From: Palaemon carinicauda
Lineage: Eukaryota > Arthropoda > Malacostraca > Decapoda > Palaemonidae
Length of the DNA: 64,000 bases
Reading direction: 5' to 3'
NCBI RefSeq assembly: GCF_036898095.1
Contig: NC_090739.1
Coordinates: forward strand, 62,542,342 to 62,606,341
The notes under the pieces were generated by a model. It was not told the origin of the DNA, made no database searches, and saw only the letters and a list, made by a program, of their open reading frames with translations. Positions 38,601-49,945 of this stretch are shown here, one piece after another (positions within the stretch are counted from its first letter, which is position 1; every line of letters begins with the position of its first letter). A program made the position numbers and the translations under genes.

Positions 38601-41600
38601 TTCGTCCGCATAATTATGATTAATGTAAAAAGATTAATTAATTGTGACAATAACAAATGCTTTATGTATTATTAGGTTATTAAATTGTTGTGAAGTTTAA
38701 TCTTATGATATGTAGTGTGCTCTAATTGTTGAAGGATTTTATATGATTTCTGAGGTTTTTAAATTTGCTGAGCTTTAGGAATTTCCATGAAATGAGTTAA
38801 CATTTGAATGCCTCCTTGTGATCCTACATTTTATGCATTACCTTTTTCTCCAGGAATATGAAAGATGAGGAGAGCTCAAAAAAGTATTCCATTATTGAGC
38901 AGGATTTTTCTGTCAACTTCCACCCATATTGCAACAAATTCCTATTTTCATCTGGGCATCGAATATCTGTTTTATCGCTTCCAGAAAATTGCAGTCGGTG
39001 AGTTGTTGTTTGGTGATTTTGCTTGTTGATTTAGTATTTATTTTATTTACTTATGGGGGCTTATCGAGGGAAGTGACCCTACTCATTTGACCTTGTGTTG
39101 TAGGTAAGCTAGAATAACCTCATATAACTCCAATCTAGTCATGGACAAAGGGTAGAATTAAAGATGCAAAATTTAAAAGGAATATTTTTTTTTTCAGTAG
39201 GGTTATCGTTGCTGTGTGATCTCTTGTGGTCTGTCAAAGAATGTAGGTCAACATAAATAATTTCTGCATTTTCTGGGATAGACACTTACATGTGTCATAC
39301 ATGTTTAGCCTGTGTTTTGAGCACCTGGATTTGGTGATGTAGTGTTGATGAACTCCAAATGTATCCCCTACAAAACTGGTTACCTTAGTTATTAATGGAT
39401 GCTTTATAGTTATTCATAACTATTATCAAAAGTAAAATACATCCAGTTGATTTTTATTTATACAGTCACTACTTTTTGTCAATTACATTTTTCCCACAAG
39501 TCCATTTGTGCTCTCCAATAATTTCCAGAAATGTTTGTTGTCTGTATCAAAGTTTACTAATCCAATTATTGTAATCTACTTTATACTATACTTTACCATC
39601 GTTAAATAACTTACGACAAGCTTAATATTACTGCACAATGCAATTTATATATGGGGGAGTTCATGGATAGAAGTACCTACAAAACATAGATCATGCAGGG
39701 ATATGTTTAAAAGAAATGAATTTTTATATTTATCATTTATATAATCTGTTCTTGAACTTGAGTCTAGGGACACTATTCTGTCTCATGATGGCTACAGAAA
39801 CATGTGATGGATGAGATTTTATAAGAAAAAGTTTTTGTTAAATAAAACCTCAAAAATAAACAAATTTTTCTTATAGGGATGCAGAAGTGGTTGAACAGCT
39901 GATTCAAAATGCTTTGCATGCCCTGCACTCAGTTCGCAACTCATCAGTAACCCACGACTATGCGTACATCCGCAGTAGCACATGGAGACTAGCACAATCT
40001 TTACCAAACTTATACCAAAGCTGTGAAAATGTGTCAAAAACAAAGAACTGTGAGGTAGGGTAATCCATGTTAAATGATTATTGAACACTATTTTGATACA
40101 TCTGGCTGTTTTAACCATTTCAAAAAACATCTAATAGAACAATTGCAGCCTCAAGGCTGGTGGGCATACCAATTCAGATTTGTTCATACATGAATACAAA
40201 CCCTTGCTTTTTAATATGAGTATGCTTTTAGCTTGGCTAGAGTTTTGACTGATAAAATCTATAATGAGACATCGGTAGTTATTGAATGGTGGCGGGAAAA
40301 CTTGGATGGCTTTTCTAAAGAATGAGTCACCTCATCAGATATCCCCGGACTTCTTTGGTTCCTTTTTTGTTCACCTCTTTGACGATAAGAAGCTCCAGCC
40401 ATCAACATTAAGAAAACCTGTCAAGTGTGCATTTGACATGGATCAAGACTTGGACATGTTTCATAAGATCACACAGTCTTTTGCTTTAGATAGAATATCT
40501 CCACCAATTCCTGTTTTATCTTAGTTTCAGAATAAGGTGTTGAGTTTTTGGGGAAGTTAAATAATTCCTCCATCTCCCGTAAAGAATTTTTGCATAAGAG
40601 CCATAATTTTAATAGCTGAAGCCTGAGGAGTATGAGTTGGTGAACTGGCTCCCTTTTGGAGGGACCAAGAATTTATTACCATATCCTAGGTCATCTTCTA
40701 ATCCTGACCCCAGGCCTCCTATTTTTAGCCAAAAACAAAAAGCCTCTTCAGAGACGAGATTCTCTACATTTTGGCCATGAATTAAGGAAATAGTAAACTG
40801 TATGGTGTGTACCTTAACAACTATATTTACATAGGTCCACATCCTATGAAGAAAGCCTGTTTCAAAATACCCTGACCAACAAGTCCCTCACAACAAGTGT
40901 TGTCTGTATTCTAATGACCTCTATCTAAAAAGTTGATCCTGTCTCCTGCCTTGAGACCCACGATGTTAGGAAAAATGCTGCTTCAATAGTTTTATTTTTT
41001 TTAGGCTAATTGTAATTTCAGGACATCCAGAGCTTTACAAGTTGGTCTGGGCATAGGGTGTTAATTAAACAGTACCTAGCTTGTTCGTGATCCCTACAGG
41101 ATGTTTAAAGGTTTAAAGGCCACTCATGAATGGCAGAGGCAAGGAACAGTGACATTGCCCTATCAAGCAGGACAATGCCCTATAGACTGACCAATATATG
41201 ATCAGTGCCCAAGCCCCCTCTCCACCCAAGCTAGGACCTAGGAGGGCCAGGTAATGGCTGCTGATGACTCAGCAGATAGACCTATAGGCTCCCCCAAACC
41301 CCCCATCAGTAGCTCACAAGGATCGTGAGGTTGTAGCGACCAAAGAAACTAACGAGTTTGAGCGAGACTCTAACCCTAGTCTGGTGTTCACCAGTCAGGG
41401 ACGTTACCACATCGGCCACCACAACCCTGGTGAGAAAAGGACCTTTTAAGTCATGTTCTTCAGCGGAAGCATGATGATAGGCATCCAGTGTTCCCTAGAA
41501 TCATACCTTATAAGGTGAAAGTCGAACTTGTTAATTTTTCTTCTTAGCTATACAAACAAGTGTAGTTGTATGTTATTGCTTGGTGGTAGACTATTATCCT

Positions 41601-44600
41601 TGATGGTGCTTGAGTCTACTCAATTAATACTTTGATATAAGTCCATGGAGACCAAACAGCACATTAACCAGAAAAATGGTTTTGGGACAATAGATTCTTG
41701 CATAAAAACAATAGATGGTGGGTGGGCACAAGTTTATGCGCAGGTAGACTGGTCCCTAGCTGTAACGTTGGTTTTATCAGCTATGTGATGATAATGCAGT
41801 ATTGATGTTGTTCATAGCAGATGGTTTTCAGCATTAGAGGTGCTTTGTTCGAGTTCAAGAGCACCTGAACTTCACGGTGTCACTTATACATACTTGAGTC
41901 CGTACTTTGCACATTGATACACTGTCCCTAGAGTTGGGGAGACAATATTTTTTTGGTATTTATGTCATATTAGGTTCCTGCACTAGCCTTTCACAGGAAA
42001 GTCCTTGGAGACCACACAGCACTTTCCCAAAAATAGGTTTTTCCTTTGTGGGTTTTAATTGGTTTTAGTAACAATCTGAAGACACTTATTTCAAAAATTG
42101 TTTTGAGAGAGTTTCTTGCTAATAATCTAGACCAGTGGTGAGTTTAGAATTTTAATTATTTTTGTTTTAAAAATTATGAATGCCCCATCTCATCTGATCA
42201 CTGGCAATCCAGCTCCATCAGAGTGCGGGAGTCAGTAACGGAACATCAGAGGGGGTTTATAGAAATAAACAGAATTTACATCATAACATTTGTTATTTCT
42301 ATACTGACCTAATGTTCATATACATGCCAACCCTGTTCCCCACTGAATTGCGGTGTGCAGAATAGGGCAGAATAATGTTGCTTTTTACTGTAGCAGTCAA
42401 CAAATCATCACTTAACCAAAGTTTATTGCATTTAATCCTCCTTTTCCAGAGTGCAACTCCATGTGATGTGGAAAAATATTTAGTCATTTGCTGATAGACT
42501 CTTGCTAAAGAAAAGGTGGAATTGTTACCATTTGATGAATCTAAATCTGTCTTGACATAGATTTCAGTGGCCCCACTCTTTAGACCACCTGATATATCTT
42601 GCTGATGAAAAAGGTGACTCCACTAAGGGTGACTGGATAACCCAAATTAATAACCAGTCTTATATTTTGCTTAAACTTGCTTGTCTAAGTCATCCATGTA
42701 ATGGTGTATTATAAATCATTCAGGCGTATTGAGAGACTTAAATTGTTTTAACACAATGAAGAGCATGCTTAACAGGGTTATTCATTCCTTACTTGAGATG
42801 ATTTGACTGAATTTGGCCTGCATAAGGTTAATGGAAAATAATCAGTGATTCATCTGGGAAAACTAAAATACTGTACTTGTATAAGTTTTAAATATTTTTC
42901 TTAATACTTCTTGTGTTTTAGAATATTGTCAAGCACATGTTAGTCATCAATTAATTATATACTATATTTAGGTAGTGTTTTTATTTCAGATGAATTTGTG
43001 GGGCAAAGAGGAAATGAAAGAAAGCCAAAACAGAGTCAAAGTTCTCCCTGATGAAGAGGAATGGTTGGTATGTATAGTCACTTAATGTATTCTGTTATGT
43101 TGGATTCAACTCTTAAAAGCATACATTTTTTTTTTTAAGAGTAGCAATGTAAATTTCCCAGGACCAGTGATTTTTATTGCAATGTAAGTCATCACCAGTT
43201 TTGATTTGAATGTTAAATTGTAGCTAAATATTTAGTTTTATATTATAGAATATTAGTCTGATCTAATTCAAGTACAGTATTAGTTTGTGCAGAGCACTCA
43301 GTGGTAAGTCAAAAGGGGGGCTGCCAAAAATTGGCTCTTACATTTAACAGCTTTTATTCTTACCACCTCTTTTCATCTCTCTTGGCCTTGTCCCCATTCA
43401 TTTTGGCATGTAAATTTCAAACTTTTTTTTTGGTCCATTTATGTCTTTGTTTATGTCCTCTAGTCGTTTAGATGTAACTGTGGATGTGTCATTTTATTGA
43501 GACGGACGTTTTTATAAAAACAAGGGAATTCCAGAGAAAGGCAGAGAATTCTAGGTTGCACTGGATGAAGTTAGGGCGGATGAAAACCCTTGCATTTTAT
43601 ACTTTGCATTTTGCATTGTAGATTTTATTACTAAATTCTAATCTGCAATGTTAGTACAGTATCAAGCTTCTGTGATTTGTATAGTAACTTGTTATATAGT
43701 ATCAGGGTATGAATAAATGCATGGCCAATTTTTTAAGCACCATATTGCAGTTGATGGAAGGTAAATAAAAGGGATTTTGACGTAGGAAAAATCTATTTCT
43801 GGGCGAGGGACCTGTGCCGCCCAGTGAATAAGCTCCATTTAAGCACTTATTCTTAGGTAATTTACTGCTAAATATACCAGAGAAAAAATGTAAAGGAGTG
43901 CTAGGTTAACTAGCTCGCTCACCTATTGGTGTCGGTATAAAATTGGGCGTATATTCCAGAGGTCCCGCACTATTTAGATTAATCCACGACAGAGAACCCC
44001 AATAGAGGAGAGCCGTTCAACCTCACTTGGTACTACTACAATGCATCCGCTCAGAACCCAACTCCTTAGCACCCAAAGTTTGGGGACTCCAAGGGAGAGG
44101 AGCTGGGAGGGTTCACTGGGCGGCACAGGTCCCTCGCCCAGAAATAGATTTTTCCTACGTCAAAATCCCTTTTCTGGGCTCGAACCTGTGCCGCCCAGTG
44201 AATCTATACAAGAGAAAAATGTCACCAAACTTGCAAAATAAAGGAAAAAACATAAGCGTAAGAGAAATACAGGATGCTTTAATCAGAGATGAGTACCAAA
44301 AAACAATTATAAGGGTATCTTAAATATGAACATAAATCCAATAAGGTAGGTATAATAATGCCGTGAGTGATAATATATACAGATACTCAGGAGCATAAAA
44401 TTTACAAATATAATAACAGTATTCAGGTGCGAGACCAACGAATACAATAGGGTATAAATGAGGCAGGTAAGAGGGAGAGATAAAGAGTCAAGGCATTAAC
44501 CTGCGAGTTACTCGGGAGTAACTACGCTCCCTGCGGCTACTGTAGAAAATTTTAGGGCTTCCAAATGTTTAAGGTAGTGTTTCTTGAACACTGACGGTGA

Positions 44601-47600
44601 TTTCCACCCTGTATACCTGGAAAGGTCTGTAAAATTCATGTGGTGAAAGAAGTTCACCGAGGTGGCAACCGCCCTGATATCATGTGCAAGAGGAAAAGAG
44701 TCAGGGTTAGCTTGTTTAATAAAATATAAAATTTGTTGCCTGATCCCTTTAATAGTAATGGTACCGCCTTGTTCTCTAACGAATAGAGGCCCCGAGGAGT
44801 TAGAGGAGGTCCGGGATAGATAAGACCTAAGAGTAGTGACAGGGCACAGCGACGGATCTTGCGTGAGGGGAACAATTTTCCAGGAGGTCCATCTGTTTTG
44901 AGGGTCTTCATTCTTAGCCAAAAAGAATTTGTTAGGAGAAAGAAGGACCTCTCCTGAAGGCAGAAAGTCAATATGACCCGGGTCTCTCGACAAGGCTGCC
45001 AATTCAGAAATTCTTGCCCCGGAAGCCAAGCTCACTAGGAAAAGTGTTTTCCTGAGAAGGGGCATGTAATCACAAGAACTGTTAATGGTATCAGAAGCCA
45101 ATTTGAGTACGTCATTAAGGAACCAGGTCACCGGGGTAGGACGAGTAACCGGTTTCAGTCTGGCACAAGCTTTCGGAATTGAAGCTAACAAAGAGTCGGT
45201 TAAGTCTATGTTAAAACCCACTAGGAAGATCTTTTTCAGAGCCGATTTAATAGTGGTGATAGTATTGGCTGCCAGACCTGATTCTAATAAAGATCTAAAG
45301 AAAGTGACTGTAAGGTTCAAGTTCATACAGTTCACGTCTGAGTCTATTAAAAATTTTGCCAACTTTTTAACTGCAGAGTCATACTGACGGATGGTGGAAT
45401 CCCGTTTATCTGATTCTAGGAACAAGGTGTTTTGAGGATCAATATTGGCACCATGCATAGCCGCAAACTTCATAAAGTCCATAAAGTTAGGGCGCTCTGA
45501 ATGTTTGAGAAAGCGTACACAACGCGTGTTTGTACTATCTGAGACAGAACCGGATTGGGTATCGGGTGAGGGTATAGTCTCAACTCCCGCAGGAGAGGAT
45601 ACCAGTTGCTCTTGGGCCAGTTGGGTGCGACCAAGGCTACTTGTCCCTTGAAGGATCTCAGTTTGTCTAGAACTTTCAGCAAAAGATTCACCGGGGGAAA
45701 GAGATAAATCTTTTCCCAGTTGTCCCAATTCTGTGACATGGCGTCTGTGGCGTAAGCCTGAGGGTCTAGATTGGGAGCCACATATACTCTCAATTTGTGG
45801 TTGGATTCCGTGGCGAAGAGGTCCACTTGGAGACCGGGAACCTGAGAGAGAATCCACCGAAATGACTTTAGATCGAGTGACCATTCCGATTCTAGAGGGG
45901 AGGTTCGGGACAGGGCGTCTGCCACTACATTCCGGACTCCCGCCAGGTGGACAGCTGAAAGATGCCAACGGTTCGAGGCTGCTAGGGAGAATATGGCTAC
46001 TAGAACATGGTTCAGAGGCCCTGACTTTGACCCGCCTCTGTTGAGGCAGCGGACCACCACTTCGCTGTCGAGGACCAGACGAAGGTGTTGTTTCTTGGGA
46101 AGAGCGAGACGTTTCAGGGTTAGAAGAACTGCCATGGCCTCTAGCACATTGATGTGAAAATGGCGGAACAAGGGAGTCCAAAGACCTTGAACTTTCTTGA
46201 GCTGAGAATAGCCGCCCCAACCTGATAGGGATGCGTCTGTGTGAATGATTAATTCCGGGGGCGGAAATCGAAGGGGAACTGACTTTGACAGACTGTTTGC
46301 TCTTGTCCAAGGAAGAAGTCTTTCCCGTAGAATGGGAGGAAGGCGGACTTTCCTGTCCCGGAGCTTCCGGTTCGCCCTCGAACGCCAGACACGATTGATA
46401 TCTTTCAATTTTGCCTTCAGAAGAAGATCCGTCACTGAGGCAAACTGAAGGGACCCCAGAATCTTCTCTTGAAGCCGTCTGGAACTTACTTTGTCTTTGA
46501 GAAAGCGTTTGGTGTTTCTTGCAATCTCTAACCTCTTGGGTCTGGGAAGACACAGAGTATGAGATATAAGATCCCATTGCAGGCCGAGCCATTGGAACTT
46601 CGATTTTGGAAGAAGACGGGACTTCTTGAAGTTGATCTGGAAGCCTAGAGATTGAAGATAATGGATGACTTTGTGAGTGGCTTTTAGGCAATTTTGGGAG
46701 GTGTCTGACCAAATGAGCCAGTCGTCCAGATAGGCTACTACTTGAATCCCTTGATTCCTGAGTTCCTGAACAGCGACTTCTGCTAGCTTTGTGAAGATCC
46801 TTGGGGCAATGTTGAGCCCGAAAGGCATCACCTTGAAGGAGTAACTTTTGTCCCCTAAGCGAAAGCCTAGGTACGGACGGAAGTGTCTCGCTATCGGGAC
46901 GTGATAGTAGGCGTCTGTAAGATCGATAGAGGTGGTGACGGCCCCACGGGGAAGTAAGGTCCGCACCTGCGAGACGGTAAGCATTCGAAACTTGTCGCAT
47001 TGAATGGACAAGTTGAGAAGGGATAGATCTAGAATCACTCTTCTCTTGTCTGAATCCTTCTTCGGGACACTGAACAGCCGACCTTGAAACTTCAGATGTT
47101 TCGTTTCTTGTATGGCATTCTTTTGTAAAAGTTCCTGGACAAATTCGACCAGGTCCGGAGTGGAATGTTGACGAAATTTGTTCGGAGGAGGAGGTCCTTG
47201 AATCCAACTCCACCCTAGTCCCTTGGAGATGATACTGAACGCCCAGGGACTGAACCTCCATTTGTTGCGGAAGGCATAGAGCCTCCCCCCTACCTGCTGC
47301 ACCTCAGTATTGGTTTGAGGAGTTGCCTCCACGTCCGCCTCGGAAGTTCTTTCCTCTGCGAAAGGCTCTTCCCCTGCCTTTGTTCTGGTTAGAGCCACGG
47401 TGGTAGCCTCTACCTCTACCATAACTCTGGGAAGAGCTATGAGCCTCGTAGGACTGGTTAAAGGCAGGGGAAGTGGCGGAGGCACCAGAAAGCTGGCTCT
47501 TAGGTAGCAGAACGGTGACATAGTCATCCGAAGGAGCCCGAGAGGTGGAAGGCTGTGCAGGGGCAACAGAAGATGGAGGAAGAGGCAGCCGGAAGTTGGA

Positions 47601-49884
47601 TGAAGCACTCTGTTGTTGCCTGAACTGGGTGGAGGTATATGGTCTAAGCTTCTTCCTACCCCGGGCTTGATAATTTGCGGGGTCATACTTGCGTTTAGGG
47701 GTCAAACCCCAACGGGCTTTAAGGCTCTGATTAACCCTAGTGGCCTCCGCCAAGACTTCCTCTACGAGATCCTCGGGGAAGAGATTTGAACCCCAACAGG
47801 AGGACCGGATGAGTTTATTAGGTTCATGCCTAATCGTCGCCTCAGCTAGAACATGCTTGCGACATCTGCGTTTAGCAGTAGCAAAGTCATATAAGTCATA
47901 ATATAACGACTGTAGCGTAGCCTTGTTGAGAGACTTAAAAATACTCTCCGTATCGTAAGTCAAGGCTATCGACTCCGTGGATGTGGCCAGGTTTAGAGTA
48001 CGGCCCACACGTAGGCGGGAATCATATTCCTGTTTAATGAGAGATTCCGGGAGACGGGGAAGCTTCTCACTAAACAAGACTGAGGCACAGTCTGCTGCAA
48101 GCTTGCCGGAGGTAAAGGTGGTATGGACGTTGTCCCAACACTCAATACCTGAGGGAAGAAGGAGGGAGATTGGATCCACCTCTCGGATGGGAGGCAAGGG
48201 CTTCTCCTCCAGAGCATATTGAAAGGCAAGCTCTGCCACCTTATTGACGCATGGAGTCAAGGTGTTCTTGTCCATTAAGAACATCGTAAAGGAGCTTTTA
48301 TGAGGCGTCAGCATGGTGTTAGTGCAGCCGATGTCATTCAAAAATCTGGCCCAAACAGATTGGGCTTGCTCCTTCGGGAAGATGACCGTCTCTTTGGGGA
48401 CCTTGTCTAATCGGACTAAAGCTTCCTCGGTAAGTCTGGCATAACCATGAAATGGAAATGCCAGACCCGGAGGAAAGAATTCAAAGTCCTCTAGAGGGCG
48501 AGTGCCAAGGCCCTCCAGAGTCAACATTCCGTCTGAGAACGGGGAATGAAGAGCCATCCGCCAGGGGTTGTTCTTGGCAAACGGCGGGAGCTTAGAGGCA
48601 TCCGGTATGAGAGAGCTTTGGACTCTCTCCGGAGCTCCTTGCTCTAAAGCCCCAATTCTCTGACCGAAGTTAGAGAACATCGTGTCCATCCTCGACTGCA
48701 TCTCCGAAACCAACTTTTCCTGCATCTCCGACACGATGCGAAGCATAGCTGATTCGGAAAGGCCCGGGCTAGCAGCAGGAGGGGCGGAAGGAACTCCCGG
48801 GTCGTGAGACTTAGAGGAGGAACCAGAGGTCTTTGAAGACGGGTTCGTACCATGTTTAGAGCCATGAGAAGTCTTGTGAGGCTTGCGAGCTTTGGGTAAG
48901 GTCCTTGAAGTAGACTTATCCTTAGGGGGAACCGGGTATGAACGTTGAGACGAATCACGGTCCCCAGAAAATCCAAGAAAGGAAGAGCGATCAGAAGAAG
49001 AAGAAAGAGCGGGGCTGAGGATAGGAATCTCAGCGCCGGACACACCTGCCTCACTTACCACCCTACCTGTATCCGGCTCGTCTAGCAACATTGGTTCGAC
49101 GTCCAGGTTCATGGAGGCAACATTGTCCTCCAGACCTCCGGGGGCGTCCGATGGATCTTGCTCTGGGTCGATGAGACCCGTTATAGTGGCATCAATGTGG
49201 GCAATGATGGGAGCTGCCACATGCCTAGCCACAGCAGCTGAAGACTTGGCGTTGGGGTAAACCATGGTGCAGTAGTCCTCAGATAGGACGTACGGCCGCT
49301 TAGACTTTACATTCCGGGCAAAACCACCAACCCACACCTTCAGTGTGGCCCGAGCCGCAGACTTTTGCTCCGGGGATGCCTGAAATAATAGTGGGAATTA
49401 TAAAAGGGAAACTCCCAATGGTCCTTCAAGACCATAGATATCTTACTAATAGTAAATAAAATAAGAAGGCAATATAGCCAACGGGACTCACCGAGTCAGA
49501 ACCAAGGGTAGTGATGAGGTCGAAGCAAATCACACAGTTATCCGGGTGCCATACCACAACGTCTTCCAGTTGAACCCCACAAGGGGCGTGAGATCGGCAG
49601 ACGGAGTGGCCACAAGGCTGGTGCAGAACAGCTGCACAGGCCGGCGTCAGACAATGCACCATCTGTAAAAAGAATAGTATATGAGAAACTGTAATTCTCT
49701 TAATTAGGGGCGGGTCTGGAGGACCCGGGCCTAACATAGGTCTAACACAAGATTAGAGCCTAACTGTACTATTCTATAAGTGGCCTAACATAGGTCTAAC
49801 ACAAGAATAGAGTTTAACTGTACTATTCTTTTAAGTAGGGCCTAACATAGGTCTAACACAAGATTAGACTGTAAAAAATAAAAT

Positions 49885-49945
<61 letters not shown>

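Noticed and set aside
41097..41430. A functional tRNA gene on the minus strand
   Set aside because: Box A- and box B-like motifs are present, but box B is degenerate, no cloverleaf could be assigned and the body continues for 250 bases. A SINE fits better.
47304..49337. ORF1 of the intact element starting at the GTG at 49337
   Set aside because: The frame is open upstream to a good splice acceptor, and an ATG-headed exon joins in phase. A GTG start is not credible in an animal retroelement.
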